From Elmis aenea (taxonomy: Eukaryota > Arthropoda > Insecta > Coleoptera > Elmidae), in the NCBI GenBank assembly GCA_947652605.1, contig OX393576.1, positions 11,992,575 through 12,056,574 of the forward strand: a stretch of 64,000 nucleotides of DNA. Reading direction: 5' to 3'. Below are positions 11,935 to 23,369 of this stretch, in pieces. Under the pieces are notes generated by a model. It saw only the letters and a program-made list of their open reading frames with translations. It was not told the origin of the DNA and did no database searches. Position 1 is the first letter of the stretch, and each line of letters begins with the position of its first letter. The position numbers and the translations under genes were made by a program.

Positions 11935-12034
11935 ACCGTATTTATGAAAATAGATTGTAACAAAAAGTGAGGGGGGCGCAAATTTTTTTTTTTGAAAAAG
12001 GGGGGCATAGGTACAAAAAGGTTGGAAACCACTG
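11935..12034. mobile_element. hAT MITE right-end fragment
   Basis: The stretch ends GGTTGGAAACCACTG, the complement of a CAGTGGTTTCCAACC hAT-type tip. It carries a G-rich subterminal stretch with GGGGGGC twice. The matching left end was not found. Confidence 0.45.
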
Positions 12035-12723
12035 TACTAAGTGATGCTTTGATGTTTTAAAAAAGTTCCATGGCACGCTAGATAATAAACAAAAATCAAA
12101 ATGGGCATTTTTTTCAATTGAGAATAACTCGGTTATACTTGATAGTACTTACAAAACTATTTTTGGGAAAAAATTGTTCAATTTTTTACGCACTGTAAAA
12201 TTAAAACATTCATTTGTTTCAATATTGTTTAAACTTCAAACTCTCAAATCATATACAAACTTGCATTTTTTTTTTATGGAAACCATAGTTGGCTATCACT
12301 TCATGAAAAAACTATTTTTTCCTCTTTTGAATAATATAAGTTTTAATATGTATATTTATTTTGATATTTAGGCTCAAAACAAATAAAATTAATCAAAAAG
12401 TCGCTGTGAAGCTAAAGAGCGCCATGAATTTAAACAATATTAAAACAAATGAATGTTTTCATTTTACAGTGCGTAAAGAGATGTAAAATTTTTTCTCCCA
12501 AACTATTTTTGGACCATCAAATATAACCAAGTTGTTAACGATTTTTAAAAAATGACTATTTTGATTTTTGTTTATTATCTAGCGTGCCATGGAACTTTTT
12601 TAAAACATTAAAGCATCACTGAATAGGTCTCAAAAAGGGGAACAATTTGTCTTATTTAAAGTTCTTTGTAGCTCTTACCGTTTACGAGATCCCAATAGTG
12701 GCCCTTTCATGTGAACCACCCTG
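12035..12723. mobile_element. Large foldback of the 46776 family, left tip lost
   Basis: The arms 12050-12240 and 12430-12615 are inverted copies; both carry TTCCATGGCACGCTAGATAA or its complement, and the TTTTACGCACTGTAAAAT segment. The right tip ends ACCACCCTG at 12723 followed by TA. The left tip is replaced by the hAT fragment at 11935-12034. Confidence 0.75.
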
Positions 12724-12734
12724 TATACTTGGAT

Positions 12735-12846
12735 TTAGTTTTAAATTTGAAGAGCATTAAAAAACAGTTTTAGGCCATTATTAATGAAAGTAAGAACAAT
12801 AATGCATTGCTTATGGTATTTTCCACATTTTCAGGAAATATACCTA
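12735..12846 (-). repeat. Satellite-related partial unit
   Basis: GAGCATTAAAAAACAGTTTT, AATAATGCATTGC and CACATTTTCAGG follow the inverted order of the ~160-bp satellite. It sits between two foldback elements. Confidence 0.5.
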
Positions 12847-12848
12847 TA

Positions 12849-14759
12849 CAGGGTGCACCACGACCCTGAGATTCTTCGATAGCTCCTTTATTAATAAATA
12901 TATCAAAAAAATTTTAATACAAATATTGTGCGAACCTATTTTCTACATAACCTAAAATTATTTTCAAATATACAGGGTGTTTCGTTTGACCGGCACATAT
13001 AAAAATTTAATTTTTTTAAATAGAACACCCTGTATATTTTTACATTTTTGGATTCCTCTTAAAATTTACTTTAAAAAATGTATGAGATTATATGGGTCTT
13101 AAGTCAACAGTTTTCGTAAAATTTACATTTTTATGAAATTTTTGAGCAATACAGCACTTTCAATTTTTTTTAACATTAAAGTTATTTATAAAATCGATAA
13201 AATTTCGTTTAAAATTGAGATTGACAATAGATTAATTAACACTTTGCGCTAGCTACATTTTAAAAATATTTTACAGGGTGTTTTTTACGCTTGGTCAAAC
13301 TTGTGAAACTTTAAACATCGATAAGTCATTTTTCTTAAATGCAACACCCTGTATATTTTTACATTTTCTTGTAGAGAATTTAATTGTCTTTCGAAATTAT
13401 TAAGCATGTCCTATACCTAAAGTTAATATTTTTCGAGCTATCTCGATTTTTAGTAGTTTTACTAAGGCAATTAAAATATTTTAAAGTCGGCCATGGACGT
13501 AAGTCGTAATTTTTCAAAGAATTTTTAAACAAAATAATAAAAAGAGCTCCAACTTTAATTTTAGTCCAATATCGTACCCCTTTTCCCCGAAATTTATCGT
13601 ATAAATTGTTTTAAATTATATCCTTGTTCATGTTCTACGCACAGCCGTAGATGTTGTCTCAAAGACTCTAGCACTCTTGATAACATTTCGGGGGTTATAG
13701 GTACCATTAAAAGCAACACAGCAAGTAATGCAGTTGCCGAACATAGAATATCCTAATAGATGGTTAGGGCGAGGTAGACCAATCTCCTGGCCACCTAGGT
13801 CACCTGATCTTACCCCTATAGATTTATTTTTGTGGGAACCCATAAAATAGGTGTATCAAGACCCCCCAACAACTGCTGAAGATGTGCAGAACAGGATTCG
13901 TGTTGCTTTTGATGGTATAACCCCCGAAATGTTATAAAGGGAGCTACAGTCTTTCAGACAAGGTCTACGGCTGTGCGTAGAACAAGGACATAATCTTGAA
14001 CAATTTATACCATAAATTTCGGGAAAAAGGGGTAAATTTTTAGCCTAAAATTAAATTTGCAGCTCTTTTTATTCTTTTGTTTAAAAATTCTTTGAAAAAT
14101 TACGACTTACGTCCATGGCCGACTTTAAAATATTTTAATAGCCTTAGTAATACTAATAAAAATCGAGATAGCTCGAAAAATATTAACTTTAGGTAAAAAA
14201 CATGCTTAATAATTTCGAAAGACAATTATATTCTCTACAAGAAAATGTAAAAATATACAGGGTGTTGCATTTAAGAAAAATGACTTATTGATGTTTAAAG
14301 TTTCACAAGTTTGACCAATCGTAAAAAACACCCTGTATAATATTTTTTAAATGTAGCTAGTGCAAAGTGTTAATTAATCTATTGTTAATCTCAATTTTAA
14401 ACGAAATTTTACCGCTTTTTTAAATAACTTTAATGTAAAAAAAAATGAAAGTGCTGTATTGCTCAAAAATTTCATAAAAATGTAAATTTTACGAAAACTG
14501 TTGACTTAAGACCCATATAACCTCATACATTTTTTAAAGTAAATTTTAAGAGGAATCCAAAAATGTAAAAATATACAGGGTGTTCTATTTAAAAAAATTA
14601 AATTTTTATATGTGCCGGTCAAACGAAACACCCTGTATATTTGAAAATAATTTTAGGTTATGTAGAAAATAGGTTCGCACAATATTTGTATTAAAATTTT
14701 TTTGATATATTTATTAATAAAGGAGCTATCGAAGAATCTCAGGGTCGTGGTGCACCCTG
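12849..14759. mobile_element. 1.9-kb mariner-type foldback element with ~870-bp arms
   Basis: The tips are CAGGGTGCACCACGACCCTG and its reverse complement, with TA on both sides (12847-12848 and 14760-14761). The two arms match almost base for base inward to about 13715 and 13895, leaving a loop of about 180 bp. Inside each arm are smaller CAGGGTGT...ACACCCTG blocks (12982-13030 and 13275-13350, with mirrored copies). The loop and right arm carry a partial transposase (see 13755-14015). A transcript of either strand would fold into a very long hairpin. Confidence 0.9.
13755..14015 (+). pseudogene. Mariner-superfamily transposase, C-terminal fragment
   Basis: The plus-strand reading gives NRWLGRGRPISWPPRSPD, continuing into LTPIDLFLWEPIK, a stop, then VYQDPPTTAEDVQNRI and FDGITPEML. 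WPPRSPDLTPxDFFLWG is the well-known segment around the third catalytic acidic residue of Tc1/mariner DDE transposases, here Asp. Two in-frame stops, and the missing N-terminal and first two catalytic segments, show that it is dead. The coding strand crosses from the loop into the right arm, so the left arm carries an antisense copy of its 3' part. The ORF at 13628-13843 on the minus strand is only a shadow. Confidence 0.8.
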
Positions 14760-14761
14760 TA

Positions 14762-15149
14762 TATGGCTTAAATTCCGCACTATTTAAAATACATTTGAGC
14801 TGAAATGCAATCCCCACACGCCTTGTTTCGGCATACTTTCAGTATATATCGTTTATTACTCAATTATTCAAGTCCAAACATAAAACACTAACAAACTGGT
14901 AAGTAAGCGATGGCGTGTGCTACTGTTTAATTGACTGCTGGAATAAAAGAGAAAAGTGAAATAAATTATACACGAAGGGCTTTTATTATGCCACTCTTTG
15001 AATTTGTATAAACGTATTGTGTGAAAAGTTCATTGTATATGCATTGGGAATAAAACAGTTTCAAAAAAAGATATATTAATGTACCATGATGCGTCAATGT
15101 TGATAGTAGATAAAACAGACATGAAATATGATTTTTTTTTACGACAACT
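14762..15149. other. No feature recognised
   Basis: Non-coding AT-rich sequence. The minus-strand ORF at 15030-15215 runs into the repeat that starts at 15150 and has no family features. Confidence 0.4.
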
Positions 15150-15565
15150 AATGTAAATTACTCTTACCGTACAGCCTGCATGCATAGTAAGTGGGTCCTT
15201 ACGCACGGTAAGCAAAAAGCGCAGTTTTTTTTAAGAAATGATCAAAGTAGACTCACGTCAAACACTTCCTGCTTGCCTAGTAAGTGAGTTATAAAGCACG
15301 ATAAGCAAAACGCACACTTGTCTAGAAATGTCACAGTAGGCTTACGTCAAAATTGACATGACAACGTAATTACACATACACATACTCATACACGGTGTAT
15401 ATTAGCCAAAAAGTCGTTAAAATCGTAGATATTATGTGATCGTAGAAAAAGTAAGCTACATAACACGAGTTTTAAAGCAATTACGCACTCGCCGTAACGC
15501 GGCTTGGTGCGCACCTTTTCCACTCGTGCGTAATATGCTTCTTACAACTCTTGTTATGTAATATA
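15150..15565. repeat. Paired repeat, copy A
   Basis: It starts with CTCTTACCGTACAGCCTGCA, contains GCACACTTGTCTAGAAATGT, and ends with an inverted pair ACATAACACGAGTTTTAAAG / CTTACAACTCTTGTTATGT. A direct copy lies at 16547-16795. Copy A has an extra 50-bp hairpin-like segment (15481-15530) with ends TTACGCAC and GTGCG(TAA). A further partial relative is at 18900-18990. Probably a MITE family; no target duplication was resolved. Confidence 0.65.
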
Positions 15566-16152
15566 CCGTTAAGCAAGACATATTTTAATTACATAAAGAT
15601 TGTTAACAAATACATACGTACTAATGAGGTATTCTAATGACTAACTAGACGTAATAAACATGTTTGTAAGAAGATTTTCGGCTTGCAAATATGCTGGGAA
15701 CAACATAATTTAAAATTGTCTACATATTCACACAACCGTACAACCGAGAGAGAAAATTCGGTAAATCGCCCCACGTTGTTGCTCTAAATTATTTAAAATT
15801 GTCCACTTACACCTAACACTTCCTTTTAACTCCCGCTTTTATCCTTCAGCGGCGTTTTAAGATCCTGTGTTTCGCACGCTAAATTAGTTAATTATTTCGC
15901 ATCTAATAAAAGCAAAAACAGATCAAAGGATCGTTAATGAACCTTCAATAATGCAGTGTATTGAATTACCAAGTTCAATGCGCGCTATGTCAAACAAGAT
16001 TTTGCGGTATGATTTAATAATTAATTTAATTGCAAAATCACTTAGAATTTCATGAAATTTCGGTCGAGAGGCCAATTTATGAAGTATTTACTGCAGTTAT
16101 ATGTAGTTTTTGGCTTATAAGATCAATTTACACCAACTCTTTTGACGCAACT
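15566..16152. other. No feature recognised
   Basis: AT-rich spacer between repeat copies; nothing supported. Confidence 0.4.
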
Positions 16153-16446
16153 TTAAAAAAGTTGATTGAGACCGGGACTTAAAAAGATATAAAGAATGAA
16201 AAAGGGTATTAATCTAATATTTATCTAATATAACGTGTTAAATCCAAAAATGCAATAAAAAATATACCATTGTATTTGAAATAAGAAAGTAGACGTCAAC
16301 TTCCGGTATATCCGGAAGTATCGCCATCTTGACAATATTTTCATTAAACAGATCAGATGCCATTATGGTCATAACCAAAACTTCAGATCAATACTCTTTT
16401 TCATTCTTCATATCTTTTTAAGTCCAGGTCTCAATCAATTACCCTG
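16153..16446. mobile_element. Foldback element with a damaged left tip
   Basis: Inverted arms carry TTGATTGAGACC, then GGGACTTAAAAAGATATAAA and GAATGAAAAAG; the mirror is at 16395-16440. The right end keeps TACCCTG followed by TA. The left tip has lost the CAGGGTA. Arms are about 55 bp or longer. Confidence 0.65.
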
Positions 16447-16546
16447 TATAATGAAACCATATTTAAAATACGAAGGGTAACACATGCAATTAAGAACAGT
16501 CTAAGAGAGTTCTTCAAAAACGTAAATATTTTTTTGTACTACCACC

Positions 16547-16795
16547 AATGTAAATTATTCTTACCGTACAGCCTGCATGCATAGTTAGTGAGTCCTAACA
16601 CACGGTAAGCAAAACGCACACTTGTCTAGAAATGTCAAAGTAGGCTTAAGTCAAAATTGACAACGTAATAACTGGGTGTATATTAGCCAAAAAGCTGTTA
16701 AAATCGTAGGTATGTTGTGTTCGTAGAAAAAGTAAGCTACATAACACGAGTTTTAAAGCAATAATATGCTTCTTACAACTCTTGTTATGTATTAT
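16547..16795. repeat. Paired repeat, copy B
   Basis: This is a direct repeat of 15150-15565, mostly 85-95 percent alike by eye. It lacks part of the interior and the 50-bp hairpin segment present in copy A: AAAGCAA joins directly to TAATATGC. Confidence 0.65.
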
Positions 16796-17708
16796 AATAT
16801 TATTATTTTATATTTATAGGAACATTCTGAAACGACTCTTCAATTTACAAGAATTCTTTTATTTTTCTTCTAATTTAAAGAAAGATCCAGACTAATACAA
16901 CAAAATATACTTTCTTAACACCATTTACTTTGATATCCTGCAAGTATTGGGCAAATATTTCGTTACAGCCTACAGCTCGTAGAAAACAAATACATCATGG
17001 ACGCAAACACTCATCTAACTTGGCTTCAGGCTGTTCTGCTCATTGTGTGTAAACATGTTCACACAAAGGTAAACTTTATCGATCGTTTTAGCCTGAAGGA
17101 TTACTAATGAACAAGAAACGAATTCTGATAAAAGTATATTAGAAACAAATTATTACCTAGCATTAACAAAATTATTCTTTACTGATCATGTGGCTACCAA
17201 TAACAATTCATATTCTTAATAAACGATTAAAATTTTGGTGCATTTATCTCGGATAGATCAAGCTAGCTATCCAATTCGTCTTTGAAACACCAACTGTGGT
17301 TATTAATAGTTTTCAAAACTGGTTTTTCTAGTTAACAACTTATCATAACGAAATTATTTCTAGAATGTAAAATCCAGTAATCTTTGTCATGATATTAAAT
17401 ATGTACATGCTATCATGTCATTTGCGGATTAAATTCGAAGCTTTCACAGTGTTCGTACGACAGATTTCCAACAATAAGGTTACTTGAAAACCATAATAGG
17501 ATTTGTAAACACAAAAGTGAATACTCCACGTTAAGCCTGTATAAAGGCTTATTTTGGGTAGGTAGTATACAATTACTGGACGAGATATTAACTTCTGTTT
17601 TGCTAGAAGGTACGAACTTGTATGAAGACAATATGAAACGGTACTGAACAAAAATTTTCTTGAAAGAAATTGCAATTCTAGATTTAAAAAGTTCTGCACG
17701 GATTGTAA
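16796..17708. other. No gene recognised
   Basis: AT-rich. Overlapping minus-strand ORFs at 17413-17699 show no family features and are probably chance. Confidence 0.4.
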
Positions 17709-17716
17709 ATTACATA

Positions 17717-18855
17717 CAGTGGCGGATTACCGCACATGCGCATGAGAATTATAAAATAATAATTGTAGGCTAACTTTAATATCTTAAATCTATTTTCATA
17801 GTGGGTACCTATTGGGTAATAGTCATTGATGCCAATTTAAAAAAAAACATGGTAAATTAAACAAAAAAGATAGCCAATTTGGTTCTAAATCGTCAAAACT
17901 TGCAACCCTGCTTGCATCTGATTACAGTGCACTGCAAGCCGAAAATAAGATACGGAAATTTAAAAAAATTATCAGGTATTTCTGCATCATACAGTACAGG
18001 GTGGTCCAAATTCGATGGGATTACATGGGTATCTCGCTTAATAGTCAAGATAGAGAAACGGTTAAATTACCATAAATGTGCAGTTTTTTTAGACACACTC
18101 AGAACAGTTCTCAAATATATTCTATCATTTCCGGTTTTTCTAGTTTTTTTGTTTTGTTTTCACAGCCTACTTTTTGTTTCTCATCTTTAAGAAAATTAAA
18201 AAACTTTTGTAACTTGCGTATTATTGAAAATAAATACATCAACCCTTATATATTTGGAAAGCGAAAAAAATAAGGAATTTAAATAGGTCATAATCAACTA
18301 TAGCTTCCATTAAAAAAAAAGGCGAGTTTGTGTGATAACTTTTTAACGGCAAATAATCTTCATAAACTTTTTCGATATTTAAAACAATAAGGGAGATACG
18401 ACACATTACACATTATAAATATAACAAAAAAACAGTTTTTTTTAATAGCTCGAAAACCGGAAATGATAGAAGGTTTTTGAAAACGGTCCTGAGTTTGTCC
18501 CAAAAAAACAGCACATTTTTGGTAGTTTAATCGTTTCTCTATCTTGACTATTAAGCGAGATACCCATGTAATCCCATCGAATTTGGACCACCCTGTACTA
18601 TATGATGCAGAATTTTACTGTGATTTTTTACCTGAGTTGTGATTTTTTTCTTTTAAATGGGAATGTGATTTTTTTTCTGGTACCTGATAATATTTTTTCA
18701 TTTCCGTATCTTATTTTTGTTGATTCCAAAAATAAAAAACGTTATGCTTTTCTGCATTGTTTATTTTAGAGAACCATCACATTTTTAGTAGGGTCAACAG
18801 AGGGCCTCCAGATCAGATTGCGCCTGGGGCCCCACAAAATCAGGATCCGCCACTG
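17717..18855. mobile_element. Non-autonomous hAT element, perfect 8-bp target duplication
   Basis: The tips are CAGTGGCGGAT and (GG)ATCCGCCACTG. ATTACATA is duplicated perfectly at 17709-17716 and 18856-18863. Internally there is an inverted pair, AAAATAAGATACGGAAAT near 17943 and its complement near 18699-18716. A mariner-type foldback (17997-18595) occupies its centre. No transposase remains. Confidence 0.9.
17997..18595. mobile_element. Mariner-type foldback nested in a hAT
   Basis: The tips are CAGGGTGGTCCAAATTCGAT and the reverse complement, with TA on both sides. After a spacer comes ACATGGGTATCTCGCTTAAT, the inner box shared by other elements. Arms are long, reaching about 18140 and 18450, with TCATTTCCGGTTTTT and its complement. 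The two overlapping ORFs at 17879-18273 are read through arm sequence and are not genes. Confidence 0.9.
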
Positions 18856-18863
18856 ATTACATA

Positions 18864-19361
18864 CAATTAAAGCGCCCAGTTTTTCCTAAGCTTTTTGCCA
18901 ACTTCTTACGCTGTTATGCAGTTCATTGTCTCCATGTGACTTCCTGCCTAGTAAATGAATATTTTGCTGTGCATGAAATTACCATCCAAAGTTAATTAAT
19001 ACTATTTGATTTTTAATATATTTTGATAATGATTAGATACTTGTTGTTCCCTATAGTGAATCAAAAACCATGTTTTAAACAAAGTTCCTTGGCCTCCTAG
19101 AAGGTTGATAGGTTAACAAGCCCATTAGTGCTCGATCTGGCTGATAAATTAGATAAAATTTCCAAAAAAAAAACAAGTTTTCACATATATTAGTTTTTTT
19201 TACAAAAATCAAGATGACCAAATGAGTGGATTGACTTCTAAAGACATTTTAAACAATTTTTTTGATATATTCCCATAAAATATCTAGTGTTATCCAACAA
19301 ACTATACAAGAAAAATGTAATTGCTTTAAACATTTATAGTACAAATATTAAAAATATAGAA
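18864..19361. other. Mostly unassigned; partial relative of the 15150 repeat
   Basis: Around 18900-18990 the sequence GACTTCCTGCCTAGTAAATG resembles part of the repeat at 15256-15290. The rest shows nothing recognisable. Confidence 0.4.
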
Positions 19362-19640
19362 ATTCGAGTTTAAGCATGGGGATCTCGCTTGTGATAATAG
19401 CTAGAGTATAGGTTTAAATTTGGCAAAGTTGCTAAATTCGGTGCTCATTAATAATCGGAAGAGAAATTGAAAATATCTCAAACGGTACCGAGGTAATTAG
19501 GAAAAACCGGAAATTCGATTTTTGGCAATCGTCTTTAACTTCTTTGGAGTAAAACATATTTGAAATATATACAAACATTAGGCTATATCACGATTTAGAT
19601 ATTTCATTTCCGTTTTCACTGTTAGTTTCTTTACATAAAT
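19362..19640 (+). mobile_element. Single arm related to the 28573 palindrome
   Basis: GAAATTCGAGTTTAAGCATG, GGGATCTCGCTTGTGATAAT and GGCAAAGTTGCTAAATTCGG match the left arm of the palindrome at 28573 over about 200 bp at moderate identity. The CAGGGTG tip has decayed and no right arm is present. Confidence 0.65.
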
Positions 19641-20477
19641 TCGAATCGATAGTGTGCTTTAAGTTTTTCGTTTTATTAATAATCGAAATATTCCACCCAT
19701 TAATGTGATTCAAAACTAGAAATCCTCTATATCTGCATATTTTTTTAATTTGTAAAGACAATTAGGGAATGTAATGTTTTCAATTTAAAAAAATTTAATA
19801 AATCAATTTTTTCGTTGTTCAAACAACATTTTTAACCAAAATTCTTTGCCACTATTACGCAGTAGCCATAACCTAACCATAATATTTATTAAAACTTACA
19901 TTGTTGATTTTAATTACGATATCCCACACTATCACAGGTGAACTGTCTGCTTTGTGGAAATAAACAGGTATTTATAATATTTAGCAACTGGAAATGCCCA
20001 TGTCAAGGTTAGCTCTGTTGAGGTAAATCTTTGTTGTTATTGGAGTTAGTGCATCCTTGAATACGGGTTCTCAGAACAAATATTAATCGATTAAGTTTTA
20101 GAAAGAGACAGACAAGAACCAATACTTTCAGGAATTTTTGAAAACATTTACATAAAATTAAATGGCACGTTGTATGGATGCGGTAAGTAAACAGAAAAAA
20201 ATGTTCATGTAAGTCTTATAACGTGAATTGTTTCCTGTTTGTATATTCATAATTTTTATGCTTATTATTGATTGAAGTTATCGTAAACATTTATTATTTA
20301 TACCGTAAGCATATTAGCATAAATCGTGGCATCGTTATAAATGTAATTACTAATGCTACTTATTAATGCCGACTAATCTTTAGATTTGTGCATAATTTTG
20401 GCAGTGGTAACATTCAACTTTTATAGTTAAGTGAGTATTACACAAAGCAAAACAATATCTTTTTCTTCTCCTTCTTA
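19641..20477. other. No feature recognised
   Basis: AT-rich, non-coding as far as can be seen. Confidence 0.4.
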
Positions 20478-20890
20478 ATCAGGTCCTCTTGTACTTTTCG
20501 GTGTCAAGGTATGTATTTCTAGTTCTTGATTATGTTTCTCCATCTTTGGCTATCATTGGCAACTGTGACACATCTCCCCAGCTCGCTCTTTTTTCTTCTG
20601 GTGCATGTCTCACTTTGTTTTTGCATTTTGTTCTTGGTCTTCCTCTGCTTCTTTTTCCCTCAAACTTCGTTTTCCATTCAATTTTTGTGTAGCTGCTTTC
20701 TGGCATACCTAGTAGATGTCCGAGCAATCACAATTGGTTTCTTTATGCTTTTCTCTCCTAGGCTTTTTCTGATTTTATCGTTGCTAAGCTTATCAATAAG
20801 TCTACATCCCTCTATTCTTCTCATAAATCTCCTTTTCCTGTATCCTTTAATTTGCTTTCTTGTTAGTGCCTAAGTTTCTGAACTGTAAGT
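20478..20890 (-). mobile_element. RTE-like non-LTR relic, C-terminal end
   Basis: The minus strand reads through SETxALTRKQIKGYRKRRFM, RRIEGC, MLGHLLGMPESSY, EGKRSRGRPRTK and SWGDVSQL. This is the typical end of an RTE-type ORF2 (LRWxGHLxRMPE....GRPR..W). The last coding part and a GAAGAAG-rich tail closely match 47256-47490. The plus-strand ORFs at 20489-20873 are antisense shadows. Confidence 0.75.
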
Positions 20891-20989
20891 AAAAATGTTC
20901 ACGTACACTGCATTAAATTCTCTCGTCTTTGTTTTTTTTTAGATCTGCTTACTTATCTAGCATTAATTTTAACCCAAATTATGTAATGG

Positions 20990-21850
20990 GGTGTAAACCT
21001 CCAAACGAAATTTTACTAACACAGTAATGTCTAATTATTTCAAGCCGAGGTGTACGCTATGCACTTATGTGCAGAAACACTATTAGAAAGAGATTTTAAT
21101 AATAAAAGAATCTTCATAGTGTCCGACAGACAAGCTACGTTAAAAGCTTTTGGCTCGTTGTAAGTAAACTCAGGACTTGTTCTGAACTGCATACGGGCGG
21201 GCACTCAACGTGTTAGAAAGCAGAAATAATGTTAAACTGGTATGGTGCCCAGGGTACACTAATATACCAGGGAACGAGAAGGCAGATCGCCTAGCCAAAA
21301 TTGGCAGAGAGACACCTTTCTTGGGACCAGAACCCGCAGTTGGTACATCCTATGGAACAGCCAAGCGGTTTGTTAAAAACATTAATAAAACGGCATATTG
21401 CTCATTGGAAAAAAGTTGCAGGACAAGTCCATTCTAAGGCTATCCTGTCAATGGTCTCTAAAGAAAAGACAGAAGAAATGCTCAGGATGAGCAAAGCGGA
21501 CATCAGAGTAGCAACAGGACTCGTCACAGGACTGTGGGCTAAACAAACACATCTACATAATAGGGCTCTCAGAGACCGATATATGTAGAGCATGTGGTGA
21601 AGAAGAAGAAACTCCTCTTCACGTAATATGCCAGTGTGAAGGATTCACACCCTATCTGCGTAGACTTTTAGGGATGGAAAAAGCCAACCAAGAAGAGTTA
21701 AGAAAAACACCTTTAAAGAAAATCCTGGAGTTTTTCAAAAACACAGGACTTTTTTAAGGGGCTATCACCAGAGGGTACAACAGACCAATAGGTCGCAGAA
21801 CAGGAACCCGACAGGGGACCATCCCGCGGAAATTCAAAAAAAAAAAAATA
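20990..21850 (+). mobile_element. Non-LTR relic with RNase H domain, zinc knuckle and poly(A) tail
   Basis: FQAEVYAMHLCAETLL at the start, then IVSDRQATLKA and VKLVWCPGYTNIPGNEKADR, LAKIGRE: these are the RNase H signature blocks (E, D, and HxGxxGNExAD, here with Y in place of H) of Jockey/I/R1-group non-LTR elements. Next comes CRACGEEEETPLHVICQCEG, a C-x2-C-x8-H-x3-C zinc-binding knuckle. It ends LKKILEFFKNTGLF and a stop near 21757, followed by poly(A) at 21838. Several frameshifts between 21130 and 21580 split it into separate ORFs. It is a 5'-truncated dead copy. Confidence 0.85.
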
Positions 21851-22668
21851 CAAGACGCATTTTTAGGTAACTAGATTTCGCAAGTAATCGAAATTTAAAT
21901 ATTAGTTGGGGTTGTTTTTGCTCCATTAAGTACTCCCGGGTTACATTGCTTCAGTAGCTGTTTTATTTACATATTGTACCTTATTTTCAATTTTCACAGT
22001 TGAATGAAAGCTATCGTAGGTTTCTCTTGATCCTAAAGGGCTTCTTGATTCTGTAAATTAATTTATGCGCAATTTATGCAAATGAATGATTCTACGGTCT
22101 ACGTCCTAGGGTATTTATATAAAATTATTATCACTAATTTACATACAAAGTGAATCCAAGAAAACTTACAACTACTGTTTAATTCTCAGTAATGGATGGT
22201 TTATTTTTGTTTTTATGTGTAGTGTAGGTGGAAAACATTCGCTCTATATGTTACAATAGCGTGCGATGAGAGAATGTTTGTTACAATGTTAATGGAAGTT
22301 TGTCAACTCTAATATGCTGGGATGTACATTAGTACAGGATTACAAAAAAAGGTACATGACACAGTTTTGTAGTACAAAAGTGTAACATGCCACAGAAACA
22401 AATAACAGTGTTTTTCGTTTTAAATTTTTAGTAAAAAAATCATCTGTTTTATATTTGGGGCATATTTGCACTATTTGTATATAAGGAAATTACGAATAGC
22501 TTTTTCCCTTTAAATTTCGACTAATTATCGATTTTGCACTGTTGTATAAATAAATAAAAGCAATTAAATGTAGGTACTCGTTTAGTAATTTTCCATGATA
22601 ACCTGAAGGAAATGTCGAACTAAACAGATGTTAGCAGGGGTTATTCTTCCCTACCAGTATAACATCTA
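21851..22668. other. No feature recognised
   Basis: AT-rich spacer; nothing supported. Confidence 0.4.
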
Positions 22669-22899
22669 GAGTGGTCGCAGCGAGAAGTGGACTGTGACGC
22701 AGAAACCAAAACAGGTCCAAAGCGTTTATTACTGCACCACCTAAAAACATCGGCCTGTCTCAGCAACGTGGTAATAACCTGTAAATCACAGTAGTCAAAT
22801 TAAGTCCACTAAAAGTCAACGTTTTTAGAAAAGTCTAAATATCAATCGCGATCCCCTCTCTTTGCGCATCTCGCGGTCCACTTTTGGGTGCGATCACTC
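22669..22899. mobile_element. Short TIR element (MITE), TA target
   Basis: The ends are GAGTGGTCGCAGCGAGAAGT(GGAC) and the complement of GAGTGATCGCACCCAAAAGT(GGAC), with TA at both edges. Inverted repeats are about 24 bp. It is 231 bp long, has higher GC than its surroundings, and has no coding capacity. Confidence 0.65.
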
Positions 22900-23369
22900 T
22901 ACCCGTATTAAAGGTTAAAAGTCGACTAATTCCTTACAAACAAACACTTTGTCAAGTAAAGCTGAACTTGCGCCACAGGTAAATTGCCCTACGTCCTTGA
23001 GTATTCACAAAATCGGCAAAAAAAATACTTCTAAGAGAAAAAAAATTAAAACCATAAAAAATCATTTTATTACGATAAACAGAATGGGAGATTTTCGTCA
23101 AAAAATTTTAATCGTTTGCATGTATACAAGGTGTGCATAGATTTACAGACAAATTTAACAAATTCATTGAATAATTCTAAGTCGAAAATATTTTCAGTAG
23201 TAATATAACAGGTGCATTGAAAATTATCGATTTTTTGGTAAATATGCCCGAATGCAAGTTGAGCTAAAAAAAAAACACGAGTGCACGAAGTAATTTTTTC
23301 TGATTCAACTTGCATGAGTGAAGATTTGTCAAAAATTATAGGTTAGTTGCAATGCACGAGTTATATTTT
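22900..23369. other. No gene recognised
   Basis: Two small ORFs (22949-23140 and its antisense neighbour 23070-23315) show no family features. Confidence 0.4.

Noticed and set aside
17413..17699. Two overlapping minus-strand ORFs of 72 and 93 codons
   Set aside because: Different frames of the same AT-rich stretch, with no motif, no splice context and no relation to neighbours.
20489..20873. Plus-strand ORFs rich in Leu, Phe and Ser that look like membrane proteins
   Set aside because: They are the antisense of the lysine/arginine-rich end of an RTE ORF2. The same explanation applies to 32822-33178, 33541-33876, 35764-36063, 36323-36523, 38597-38954 and 47105-47448.
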